A DNA stretch of 64,000 nucleotides from Petrosia ficiformis (lineage: Eukaryota > Porifera > Demospongiae > Haplosclerida > Petrosiidae). The notes under the pieces were generated by a model. That model searched no databases and was not told the origin of the DNA. It saw only the letters and a program-made list of their open reading frames with translations. Below are positions 43,615-55,600 of this stretch, one piece after another. The DNA is taken from the NCBI GenBank assembly GCA_947044365.1, contig OX345641.1, forward strand, positions 4,558,460 through 4,622,459. The letters run 5' to 3'. The position numbers and the translations under genes are program-made. How positions within the stretch are numbered: the first letter of the stretch is position 1; every line of letters begins with the position of its first letter.

Positions 43615-45857
43615 ACTGGTACAACCAATATAACCAATACAACTAATACAACAACTACAACTAGTACAACTAGTACAACCAATACAACTAGTACAACTAG
43701 TACAACTAGTACAACTAGTACAACTAGTACAACAAATACAACTAGTACAACTAGTACAACTAGTACAACAAATACAACTAGTACAACCAATACAACTAGT
43801 ACAACAAATACAACTAGTACAACTAGTACAACTAGTACAACAAATACAACTAGTACAACTAGTACAACTAGTACAACAAATACAACTAGTACAACTAGTA
43901 CAACAAATACAACTAGTACAACAAATACAACTAGTACAACTAGTACAACTAGTACAACTAGTACAACTAGTACAACCAATACAACTAGTACAACCAATAC
44001 AACCAATACAACTAGTACAACAAATACAACTAGTACAACCAATACAACTAGTACAACCAATACAACCAATACAACTAGTACAACTAGTACAACAAATACA
44101 ACTAGTACAACCAATACAACTAGTACAACTAGTACAACAAATACAACTAGTACAACTAGTACAACAAATACAACTAGTACAACCAATACAACTAGTACAA
44201 CTAGTACAACTAATACAACTAGTACAACTAATACAACTAATACAACTAGTACAACTAGTACAACTAGTACAACTAGTACAACAAATACAACTAGTACAAC
44301 TAGTACAACCAATACAACTAGTACAACTAGTACAACTAATACAACTAGTACAACTAGTACAACCAATACAACTAGTACAACAAATACAACTAGTACAACT
44401 AGTACAACAAATACAACTAGTACAACTAGTACAACAAATACAACTAGTACAACTAGTACAACAAATACAACTAGTACAACTAGTACAACAAATACAACTA
44501 GTACAACCAATACAACTAGTACAATAAATACAACTAGTACAACCAATACAACTAGTACAACAAATACAACTAGTACAACTAGTACAACCAATACAACTAG
44601 TACAACTAGTACAACAAATACAACTAGTACAACTAGTACAACAAATACAACTAGTACAACCAATACAACTAGTACAATAAATACAACTAGTACAACCAAT
44701 ACAACTAGTACAACAAATACAACTAGTACAACCAATACAACTAGTACAACAAATACAACTAGTACAACCAATACAACTAGTACAATAAATACAACTAGTA
44801 CAACCAATACAACTAGTACAACTAGTACAACAAATACAACTAGTACAACTAGTACAACCAATACAACTAGTACAACAAATACAACTAGTACAACCAATAC
44901 AACTAGTACAACAAATACAACTAGTACAACAAATACAACTAGTACAACTAGTACAACCAATACAACTAGTACAACAAATACAACTAGTACAACAAATACA
45001 ACTAGTACAACAAATACAACTAGTACAACTAGTACAACAAATACAACTAGTACAACTAGTACAACAAATACAACTAGTACAACTAGTACAACCAATACAA
45101 CTAGTACAACAAATACAACTAGTACAACTAGTACAACAAATACAACTAGTACAACTAGTACAACAAATACAACTAGTACAACAAGTACAACTAGTACAAC
45201 CAATACAACTAGTACAACAAATACAACTAGTACAACCAATACAACTAGTACAACAAATACAACTAGTACAACCAATACAACTAGTACAACTAGTACAACA
45301 AATACAACTAGTACAACTAGTACAACCAATACAACTAGTACAACAAATACAACTAGTACAACAAATACAACTAGTACAACAAATACAACTAGTACAACTA
45401 GTACAACAAATACAACTAGTACAACAAATACAACTAGTACAACTAGTACAACAAATACAACTAGTACAACTAGTACAACAAATACAACTAGTACAACAAA
45501 TACAACTAGTACAACTAGTACAACAAATACAACTAGTACAACTAGTACAACCAATACAACTAGTACAACAAATACAACTAGTACAACAAATACAACTAGT
45601 ACAACTAGTACAACAAATACAACTAGTACAACAAATACAACTAGTACAACTAGTACAACAAATACAACTAGTACAACTAGTACAACAAATACAACTAGTA
45701 CAACTAGTACAACAAATACAACTAGTACAACTAGTACAACAAATACAACTAGTACAACTAGTACAACAAATACAACTAGTACAACTAGTACAACAAATAC
45801 AACTAGTACAACCAATACAACTAGTACAACCAATACAACTAGTACAACCAATACAAC
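43615..45857. repeat. 2.2-kb minisatellite of 9-bp units
   Basis: About 250 units of ACAACTAGT, ACAACAAAT or ACAACCAAT, with rare ACAATAAAT, ACAACTAAT and ACAACAAGT. Because 9 is a multiple of 3, several frames stay open: the minus strand reads (Val-Val-Leu/Phe)n and the plus strand (Thr-Thr-Ser/Asn)n. The 769-codon minus-strand frame over it is a product of the periodicity, with no flanking gene signals. Confidence 0.97.
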
Positions 45858-45859
45858 TA

Positions 45860-46665
45860 CAGTGGAACCTCTAATAACGAAACTTCTCTTTAACAAAAAC
45901 CTCTGCATATTGAAAATATTGCAATGTATCGACTTGTTTTCCTATTTAAATGATGATAATGCAACCTCCCTTTAACTCTGTTACGAAATAATGAAAGGCC
46001 TTTACTACACCAAGTTCGATTTTCACTTCCATTTAACGAAAGAGGTGTGGCTACGCATGTGCACATCTACCTATCTACCTATCAAGAATAAAACAATAGT
46101 CTAAAGTAAATTTGAATTGTGGAGAGAGGCAAATAGCTCTTTAAGTTTCTTGACACTTCAAGACCGTAACCAGCACTATTAACTTTGTCTCCTGTCACTG
46201 TGGCAAATCCCTTGTTGTAATCTCTCTAGAGAAAATAGGTTACTGCCACAGAAATATTTAGAGAAATGTGGCCAACCATCTTTCAACACAGCAACTGCTG
46301 ATCTGTCTTTGACATTATCAGGCTCTCTTCTCAAGAGCAATTCTTCCCCAATAAACGGAGTTCAAACGTCTTTGTAAGCATGATACCCTCTGATAAATGA
46401 GTTCACTTCAAGTTCTACTGACTTGTGGATGAAAGTCATTCTCGTACGTTGAGTCGCTTTCCTAGTATACTAACCCACAATCAGCTGGACAACAGTAAAC
46501 AAACAACTTTACATGATTTCTTTTATTAACTAAGCCATACACTGTAACCATCAATAATTTTGTTGTTTCATGATAAGTAATATTAAAACCTCTCTTTAAT
46601 AAAAACCTCTTAATAATGAAAAAATTTGGCTGTCCCAAAAGTTTCATTATTCAGAGGTTCCACTG
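45860..46665. mobile_element. Tigger/pogo-like non-autonomous element, 806 bp, TA duplication
   Basis: Ends CAGTGGAACCTCTAATAACG and its inverted partner (CATTATTCAGAGGTTCCACTG at the right) pair over about 28 bases. TA is duplicated at 45858-45859 and 46666-46667. Removing the element rejoins ACAAC-TA-GTACAACCAAT, that is, restores the 9-bp array. Inside is a HIRAN-like fragment, not a transposase. Confidence 0.88.
46140..46410 (-). pseudogene. HIRAN-like fragment inside the Tigger-like element
   Basis: Minus strand reads SFIRGYHAYKDV, a stop, TPFIGEELLLRREPDNVKDR, SAVAVLKDGWPHF and, after damage, a trace of GYGLEV. The 'RGYHxYKD-W-P-GE-L...A-AV-K-G' pattern resembles HIRAN-like modules of animal mobile elements. 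One in-frame stop and at least one frameshift make it non-functional. Confidence 0.5.
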
Positions 46666-46667
46666 TA

Positions 46668-48837
46668 GTACAACCAATGTCCCTGATGTAATACTGTTCA
46701 ATCCCAAAAAAATGTGTATCTTTTCGAACACCCCACACCCCACAGCCAATATTTATTTATTCACTTATACTTTTAATGCAGTTATGAAATTAATACATTG
46801 ATTAACAAACAACAATAATTTGTGAAAATCATCACTATAATTATAATATTATTGCTAATGGTTCCATGAGTTTCAATGCAAATAAATTATGCTCCTGAGA
46901 CTATATCGATCAATTACTGATTCATTTCTTGCTGAGTATAATGTGTACAAGTAGTAATTTATTTCTTTAGATATTGACTTGTACATGTATATAAAGTACT
47001 TGCTATAATAAAGAGTGAAGAATCTTATAGTAATTAAGTACAATGGATGTTATATTTGTTATTGAATTCAGTTACATGCTACTTACTTTGAAATGAGCAA
47101 GTAACATCTGTTATTTTTAGATTGGAATGATAGTAATACATTAATGCAGCACAAGTAATCATTAGTTTCAGTGGTCACCAAATTGCAATCATGCAATAAT
47201 TATGGGATACTTTTTCTCCATTGTTATAATTATCGTTTGTTTCCACACAGCAAGATCTTGGTGATTCTTCATTCTAACAACAGAGATTTAGAAAGATATT
47301 CTTCTGTTATGATTTTTATGACATTTATTTGTGTTAGTGTGAATTACCGTTTTATAATAATAATAATTTTTATTATTAATTTTTATTATTACTACAATAT
47401 CAACATAAAAATTAGTTAATAGTAAATTTATTCCATTTATTTTTGTTTGTTATTTCATTTTTAATTCTTGTTACTATCACTAATAGTTATTCTGTTACTA
47501 ATTCTACAATTATTAATAAAAAATTAATTATTGTCTTCTTTTATAATCATTTCATCACAATTATTTTTAGATATGTTTTTAATTCATTGTAATATCACTA
47601 CCTCGTAGTATTATTATCATTATTGATATTGCCATTAGTATCATGCAGTATAACTTCTTACATGGTTTTTCTTATTTAGGAGAGGTATTGGAAATCAAAA
47701 TAAATCACAACACGATTACAGTTATAGTAATAAATATTATTGTTATGCAGGGTCTCCAAAATTAATTACAATTGATTTTATTAGATATATAACATCTGCA
47801 TCAATTCAATATGTTCCGCTAGCTATAGATATAATTAAATTACTTACTAAAGCTCAGATACACACTGCAAATAAAAAACCAGTTAAATAACTAATTAATT
47901 TAGTAGTTAGCACAATTAGTTGGCTGTTCGGAATACATACATCTTATACCACAGATACTGTGTACTAATTATATTCAATTATAGTTGAATCATTATATAT
48001 AATTTTAGGGTGCTGTCTACTCATATTTCATGTCAAAGATTTAGTATAATTTATACTAAAGTACGTATAATTGTATATGACCATCAAAAAGGTTTGTAAA
48101 CTCGCAAACACATAATATACCTTGGTGCACATTATGTTATAGTAACATACATGCACAACATCCTCTATGACAAATTGAAACTCATGCCATTCCTTGCAAC
48201 TGTAGTAACCAATACAATGGCTATTTTAACAGTTTATTTTTTACAGTGTGCAGTCATGCATTAAACTAATTTCAGTCTACTACCAAATATTATATATATA
48301 AGTTTACTTAGCTAATCATCTTGACATTCAATTTGGTAGGAGTGGTGTACTGTATATAAAACACTCATAACGACAGTATTATTATGTTTAGAACAGCTTG
48401 CATAATGTTTAGTTTTTTTTTAGTTTGCAATGATGCCATGCACATAAGAGATAATTAATCTAACATGCATCTTTTGCACTGATATAGCACACACACATAA
48501 CCAACATATAGCAATAATTATCACGATCATTTCCATGATTAAAGTAAAATGAAATGGACATTCCTCATGCAGCTATATAATTATATGTTACTATCAATTT
48601 ATTTTAATTAGTATAGTGTTTCCTACTGTTACGTTTACTTAACTATCATGTATTGTGTTGTCATTGTCGCTCATAACACCTTGCATGCAGCTATAAGCAC
48701 ACAAGCTTTTCCAATTTGCAATAGTGTATTTATCTTACAACCAGCCACTAAAATTTATAATCAATAATAATTATATTATAAGTAATAATTATTTAAAACA
48801 TTCTTCAAGCTCTAACAGAATGTAATACATATTGAGT
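46668..48837. other. Gene-poor AT-rich spacer
   Basis: Very AT-rich with ATT/TAA runs (about 47330-47560). No convincing ORF or repeat family found. Confidence 0.45.
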
Positions 48838-49572
48838 TCATTTATCTGGTTGATAAATGGGGCAACATGATCCCAGTATTGCAGTACCATGCTTTAGCTC
48901 AGAAGGGGATATCTTTCCCTTCAAAGCCTGCAAAAATCCTTCAGGTTTAATGTATATCTCCAGCTTTGTTATCTTGAAGTTATCGTCAATGGTAACCACT
49001 GTAAACCCATAGAGCTCAATCACCTCTCCATTCCCTTTCTGCCCATTGTATTCTCCGTTGAAAGTACCCCAGTGCCTCCAGGTAAAAGCAACTTTTGGAG
49101 GACCGGAAAACACCTCCAACACTTCCCAAGGAAAACCATTAAGAAATGCTCCTCGAAACAGTGCATGTGAAGACTCAAATGTATGGCTTTGTGCATCATA
49201 TATTTCTTTGGATACATTCTTAAGAATCCAGTTGTAGGTTCCTACAACTGCTGCATCTTTTTGAGTGACTTCCTCACCACCATTTACTTGTACTTTACAT
49301 TCCTCAAGATTGACAGTGGTCCAGTCCTTTTCATCCTTGAAATGCGTCATCTCCATCTCCCATTTTTTCACAAGATTCTCAACTATAAATTCCAGCGACC
49401 CTGGAAGGTGGTTCTTTGATTTACCTTGGAAAAACAGTAGGTCTGCTTTTCGGTAATCTGGTTTTCTCTCTCGCCATGCAAAATTTGGGTCATTTGCTTC
49501 TTGGAGACCTCGATCAGGAATCGTATAACTGTATTCCTTTACAAACTTTGCAATTTGTTCATCAATTGACAT
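48838..49572 (-). CDS. SnoaL-like / plant 'pathogen-related protein' homologue
   Basis: Single-exon ORF of 244 residues with no signal peptide or membrane segment. Diagnostic stretches are SLEFIVENLVKKWEMEMTHF, TFESSHALFRGAFLNGFPWE and VFSGPPKVAFTWRHWGTFNG, then a hydrophobic strand set (ELYGFTVVTIDD...EIYIKPEGF). These match the conserved positions I know from plant 'pathogen-related' proteins (WEME-H, FESSH--FR--L--GF-WE, YSGPP-I-F-FRHWG), a SnoaL/NTF2-like fold group with no settled enzymatic role. It runs divergently from the WASP-like gene with 433 bp between starts. No intron is visible, unlike the genes around it. The nearest downstream hits to the end are AT-rich DNA. Confidence 0.85.
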   Translation of the reverse strand: MSIDEQIAKFVKEYSYTIPDRGLQEANDPNFAWRERKPDYRKADLLFFQGKSKNHLPGSLEFIVENLVKKWEMEMTHFKDEKDWTTVNLEECKVQVNGGEEVTQKDAAVVGTYNWILKNVSKEIYDAQSHTFESSHALFRGAFLNGFPWEVLEVFSGPPKVAFTWRHWGTFNGEYNGQKGNGEVIELYGFTVVTIDDNFKITKLEIYIKPEGFLQALKGKISPSELKHGTAILGSCCPIYQPDK

Positions 49573-49629
49573 TTCTGTTCTACTCTTTGCTTTTGGTAAT
49601 TTATAAGACGTTTATATAGTTTCGCGATC

Positions 49630-49679
49630 CCATACCCAACGCCCTCTGCTATGCGTAGCATGCAGAGGGTTGGGTATGG
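49630..49679. other. 50-base hairpin in the divergent intergenic region
   Basis: CCATACCCAA...CCCTCTGC.ATGC pairs with GCATGCAGAGGG-TTGGGTATGG, about 22 base pairs with two small bulges and almost no loop. It lies 57 bases upstream of the SnoaL-like start codon. It could be a tiny fold-back element or a structural promoter feature. Confidence 0.75.
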
Positions 49680-50005
49680 TCACGTGAACTTCGCCACCCA
49701 AACTTGGTCCAATTCATTGGAGCTACAATTCTAGATCTATTATCCTTAAAGAGTTATTACCAACAGATCTTAGAATTGAGTTAGGCAGAGAACATTTCAC
49801 TCAGAGGCAGAATATTTCTGTTAGCATTACTGGCCGCATAGCGCGATAGCTATATATAGCGCAATCTCTGACCACGTAGTAATTGTAACGTTAACCGTTA
49901 TTTAACCATTAATTAACCCTCGACCCTCACCACGTAACGTAGGCGGAGCGGAGGGTTGCTGTAATGTAACTCTTGGCTGTTGTGACTGATCAGTTGTGAT
50001 TTGCC

Positions 50006-52646
50006 ATGAATGAACCATCTATACTTCTCTCTGAAGAGGAGAATCAAATTGTTTTTACTGTTATAGGTCAAAGAAGACAGGTAAATAATAAATTTCGTTG
50101 CCATAAAATTTTCCAGTTAATGTTGGATGTACTTACCATTTCTATAGGCTAAAGCTACTGCTGTAGTTCAGATGTTTCATGCTCATCCAAACCCAAATAT
50201 GTGGACTGAGTTTCGTACTGGTGTTCTGTGCTTTGTGAAGGACAATTCTTTGAAATCCTATTACATACGATTGATTGATATATCAGTAAGTATGAAACTA
50301 TATTTTTATAATTATGTAATTACATCTCAGGACATAATGAAAAATTGTAACATTGAAATCTTTGTTTCACTTGCTTTCGTATTTCAATCATTTTCACTGT
50401 TAAAATAAGTGTGGCATTGCTAAAATGTGCATACTTTTGTTTACTGTTGGACTGAATTTTAGAAGCTTCGTGTTCTACTTTAAGGCTATTTTAAGCTTTT
50501 CAAGATATTATTGAGAAAACCTATCCCTATCTCTTCTTACTTTTTACTGAAAGGTTCTGTAGAACTTTATGATTATAATCAGGTAGAAGAGCTATTAGTT
50601 CCAATTCTACGTACGCTACAAGCAGCTTTCTTCCTGCTGGTTTGTAGTAGAACTTGAGTGCATTCTATTGTACACCATGCCCATTAATTAACTAAGCCCC
50701 ACAGAATGACAAACCAGTCAATCATATGGATGGTCATCTAAGAATGAAGTTTTAAGAGAAAAAAAGCATGTATGACAAGTATGGGGTAACTGCCTGCTGT
50801 TTGCATTGTTTTCACTTTTATAAATTCTACAAAACATTGTTTTGATACCAGAGAATTGCATAGCTGCTAATTTAAGAAAGCATTGAAAATACACAAATTT
50901 AACCTAATCTCATGAGCCAGACTTTCTGTTCCTTGAAAGTAAATTGTTAGTAAGCAGATTATTGAGTGTGGCTGTAGTGGGTGGGGAGATGAAAACTGAA
51001 AGAGAGTCTGTCAATTCATTGGTAATTATATGAATACATATATTGCACGAAAACATATTATAATTTGTGATATTCATAAGTCATGGTCAACGAAGCCTGC
51101 AAGTGGAAAAGAATTGTTCACTACCTAATGATGACATGTAACTATTCGACCAGAGTCTCTTTCCATTTCATTGCCTAAAATAATAACTTTCAAGAGACAG
51201 AGAATTTAGCTTACGGGAAGTCTCTAAACTTTGTGTGCACATGGAGGCTGGTGTTCCTTGGGTGGGGCATTTGAACTGAAAATCCATTCATATGGTATAT
51301 ATATTAAAACAATACACTGAATAAGGTGACTACTTATATGTAAGAAATGGAGTAAGTTTACTTGATAGAAGGATCAAAACACAGGAAGGCTTTTCTAAAA
51401 CCATTTGGTTATAACATTATGACAATTTTTACAACCCATGATTGCCGTTTCACCACTTTCAGAAGAGTTCTGGTAGTACTGTCTCTAAGCTTTCTGCCAT
51501 GATGATCACTTTCTAGCTCCACCTATTTCATTTCATGCACGTTTCTGAAGCCAATAAACTATTTTATACTTGCTCTGCTCTATGACATATATTATGTGTA
51601 TATATATATATATACAAATTGCCTGGAATTGTTTTTTGTCAGTAATATTTACAATCACACTTCACACTTGTGGGGAGGGTTCTGCACTGCGAGTGCATTC
51701 ATTGAATTATCAATAGTTTTACTATAATAATAATCATAATAATTCTGTGTTTACCTTCACTACATGGCGACAATTAATAATTGGTAATTCTTGTAAATGT
51801 TTGTTTGTCATTCTGTCTGTGTATTACAAAGTGCTGCCGTGACATGGAAATTTTCCATGTCATATGTCATGGCACTTTATGATATGTAATACATGTATGT
51901 CATGACATGACATAATCATTAATAAGTACTGTAGTACTGTTATGGACAGAATAGTAGAATGTTGGCACTTTGAATGAACTCCTGCAAAAATTAAAGTTAT
52001 ACAAGGAAGAATAATTATAACAATAATTGGTTTATGTTCTATCCATTTGGTTATGTAAAACTAATAGATTGAACTGGTTTTTACTAATTGAGACACAACA
52101 GGTGTGTCAAAATGTTATTTCATTCACTTGGAATTGTTTTTGGTTCTTAGGCTCGTACTGTCATATTTGAGCAGGAGCTTTATGACCAATTCACATATGA
52201 TGAAGACAAACCATACTTCCATTCCTTTCCTGGAGATGTAAGTTTAATTACTATCTCAGGAAATGGATTACATTTTTATGCTGTTGCTTAGAAATTTATG
52301 ATTGGGCTAAATTTTGCCAGCAATCAAGAAGCAACAAAATTTCTTCAAGCAATTGAAGCAAAGATCCAGTATGCAACAAGAAGATCCGGTAAGTCCCACC
52401 AATATTTATATTAAAAATAATGAAATATTATTAACTTAGCTCTTAGACGCCTCCCAAATTCATCTGATGAGGCTACTAGTGGAGAGGTACCTCCAAATAA
52501 GCAGACAGCAACAGTGATTAATTGTACTCCCACCAGTGTACCTACTGATGATCAAATACTTTAGGATTTAAAAAGGGAAAACCACAAGTTCCGAAGTCAG
52601 GGAAGAAAATTACTAAAGCTGATCTTGGATTGCCTACTGACTTCAG
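50006..52646 (+). CDS. WASP-family protein, EVH1 (WH1) and basic region exons
   Basis: Exons 50006-50080, 50148-50285, 52151-52237 and 52292-52388 join in phase into MNEPSILLSEEENQIVFTVI... through TGVLCFVKDNSLKSYYIRL, YDEDKPYFHSFPGD and FMIGLNFASNQEATKFLQAI. This is the EVH1/WH1 domain of WASP/N-WASP, which binds WIP-type proline-rich peptides and links Cdc42 signals to Arp2/3 actin nucleation. A further exon starts at 52440 (phase 1, RRLPNSSDEAT). After a likely 86-bp intron (52479-52564), 52565-52646 encodes KSGKKITKADLGLPTDFR, the basic and GBD-start motif of WASP. The following CRIB, proline-rich and VCA exons are not seen before 56.9 kb, so this is a 5' part, a truncated copy, or a gene with a very long next intron. 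Confidence 0.86.
50510..50740 (-). mobile_element. MITE family 1 fragment, minus orientation
   Basis: 'TACTTTTTACTGAAAGGTTC', 'GCTACAAGCAGCTTTCTTCC' and 'CATGCCCATTAATTAACTAA' match the 17-kb copy in reverse. It lies in the 1.9-kb intron of the WASP-like gene. Confidence 0.6.
51405..51700 (+). repeat. Dispersed repeat shared with 6280-6810
   Basis: 'GATTGCCGTTTCACCACTTT', 'AAGCTTTCTGCCATGATG' and 'GCACTGCGAGTGCATTCATT' in the same order as the first copy. Confidence 0.5.
51840..51862. repeat. 23-bp palindrome
   Basis: TGACATGGAAA and TTTCCATGTCA are exact reverse complements around a single T. Imperfect pairing extends outward (ATTACAAAGTGC...GGCACTTT...GTAAT). Confidence 0.8.
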
Positions 52647-55600
52647 GTGTGTCTGTTTGTGTGTGTGTCTATTGCTGTGTATGAGTGCACATGTTGGTGG
52701 TATGCTAACAAAATGAAATAAATCATTTTGCACCTTATTAAGACACCAGAGAATATCATTTTGTTTTACACCCCATAGCTACCACTGCTTTACATGTTTT
52801 TCATCTTTTCTTTTTTGCTTTGTGTTCACTTTTGTACATGTATGTATGTACATAGCACATTATAAACCCTTGTCTCAGGTACATGTAGCTAGAAGGTTAT
52901 ACTAGATTTGTTATGAGTGTTGCCAATCAAATGGCCAAAACTAAAAATGCAAATGTTCTCAATGAGGTACCAATAAACTCACAATCAATGTGCTGCTCGG
53001 ATAATTATGAAAATTTTAAAACATGTTTTTTCACTTGAAAAAAAAACACTTACTGGAGAAGTTCTTTGTTACTTTTGATAATCTTATTGACCTCTAAAGA
53101 CAAAACTTGAGTTAATAGAGCTCTTCGTTTTACAGCAATTCCATCATTTCCATGTTGTTTCTTTCAGCTAGAGGTAACATATTTGACAAATCTATGATAG
53201 CTACAGATATGAAACCTGTTTTACACTCATAATGTACCTTAGTCTATACAGCGATGGTCTCCTTTTTTACAGCTCACAGGGCAAACCCTATAATTGCTTT
53301 CCACAGGATTGAATCTGTTTGTGTCACTTACATGTGAGTATGTGTAGTTAAGGGAGTTGCATCACTCTGGGGGGCTCGGTCAATTACTGGGCGTGGTGCA
53401 TAAAAAACACACGCTCAAGCTACAGACCAGAAGGAAGAATGTAAACTGCAACTATTACCAAATAACTGTGTCTACATTTTGATATTCACACTGTGTGTGT
53501 ATAGTACATAACACAAATAGTTAAAGTCATCTAACCAGCAGCCAATGCCATTGTACTGTTGCATAGCAATAATTGTAAGTGTGATACAGTACATAACGCA
53601 GGTAATTTTGATTAGTGTTGTTTTGGTTAGGTATTACGTTTTAGTTTAGTTTAGTTTTAGTTTTGAAAGGCGAAAGTAGTTTTAGTTAGTTTTAGTTTTG
53701 GTAGCCTTATTCTGCAAGGTCTTCTAAAACCTGGCTACCTGTCACCATCGATGAAACGTCGTGGCAGCCTACGAGGCCTCCACAATCCTGAAGGCTACAA
53801 GGGCTAACTTATTATCAGAAGCTCCGCCTAATTAGTTAAAATACGGTATTGTACTATCATCACGTTATACCTATCATCGAGCTATGATGCCTAAAAGAAT
53901 AAGAGAGCCTTCCTTGAAGGTTAGAGAAAATCAAAAATTAGAAGACAATAAACTTCAAAAGTTGCTCGAGAAAGACAAGAAAAGGTACTTAGCGGGATAG
54001 CACTAAGTGTACTCTCACTCAGTATAACATTTGAACAAGTAGCACGATATCCTGTACAGTACTGGAAGACCTTAGTCTGCATCAGAACAAACAAAAAGAA
54101 CATCTACATTGCGCGGGGTATGTGTTCTGTGAGAACTCTAGTTGTGATTGATGTCTGAGAGATTCTCTTTTAGAAGTGAGTTTGGCGTATAAGTATGTTT
54201 CAACTATTGTACTACAGTACTAATGAATAGTGTACAATAATAATGCTATCTTTGACTCGAGTAACCATGCAAAGACTGGCTCTTGCTACTTACCTGTCTT
54301 TCTGCAACTAACGAGGAATTATTTTTAAACTGTGGCTTCCTTTACAATCCTACAGGAATTAAGGATTTGTAAATAAAGCTCATACTTGTAATGTTTTCAT
54401 GGTTCTTCGTCAGTATTGTATTTAGAAATGTTTTGTGTTAATTTAACTCTTAGATGACTGAGCAAAATTCTTCCCATTTCCAACACTGGCTCTATTGCAT
54501 ATATTTTGGGCACTGTTCACTTTCTCTACCCCAAACTTGGCTCCTTTTCCGACATAGAGTACTACTTCTACCAACTTACTTACCAGGACTCGAAAGACCC
54601 CAAGCGATTCGTAGGATTAAATCAAATGCAGTGCTCTCCCTCTTTTGACCCCACTGCATGTTAGCACCAGCTACACCCACGATTTCAGGTTTTACAGCAA
54701 GGGAAATGCCTCAGGTACCCACTAGAGTGTGTGGGCGGGGTCACTGAAACGCATAGGCGGTGAGGAGGCACAGCCCCCTTTGAGCCCCCATTAACAGGGG
54801 GACACCCCCTTTAAAATTCCTCCCGTAGTCGTTATTTAGGCCAAAGGGCGGCCGAAAAACCATCACCTTTTTTAACCGTTTTCATGGGCTTGTGCCTGAC
54901 ACCAATTATAAGCATTTAGAGTCTTCATAATGCTAGGAACACACTTCAAACCACATAGGGGTGAGATGTCACGTACATGCGATATCAGTCCTCTAAGGGT
55001 TAATGTCTTAATGAAGGGTTGTTACCCTTTATTAAATTAACACAAAATATTAAAATATTAAAAAGACTTACATACACATTTTAATAGTGAAATGCAATGT
55101 ACTATTTGTATAATAACCTAATAGGACTGTAAATAGGGTACTTTTTTAATTTCCTGTTGATGGGCGCTAGGCATGGCTTTGTGTGCTGTCATAAAAAGTA
55201 AAGGAAGTAAGCACATGTACTGAAGGAATTCCAGTATGTCAGATTGCTGTACAAGTGTATACATGTAGCTTATTATGAATATAGTAAACAAGAAATGATC
55301 GAATAGAACAAGTAAGCATATTAAAGTATAAGAGGACCAAAACTAGGGATATTGTCTGTAGTATTGTAGGGAGACTAGTGTTCATGTATTTTTAAATCCT
55401 ATGATTGATGCTTTCATTTATACAAATAGTATTTTGTATTTCACTAATAAAATGTATGGGTTTCATTTCAGTTACACTTTTAAGTGGTATATACTTGTTA
55501 CTGTAAATATTGAAATTTACATGTAGAAACTGTTGGTGTACCTGGTAAACCCTACTAGTTAGGTGGGGCAGTCCCTTTACATAGAAATGGCTCAACAACG

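Noticed and set aside
43599..45908. 769-codon minus-strand open frame of Val-Val-Leu/Phe repeats
   Set aside because: Produced by the 9-bp tandem array, whose period is a multiple of three. No splice, start context or non-repeat domain supports a gene.
49020..49619. Several short frames overlapping the SnoaL-like gene
   Set aside because: Out-of-frame shadows of a clearly conserved 244-residue ORF.
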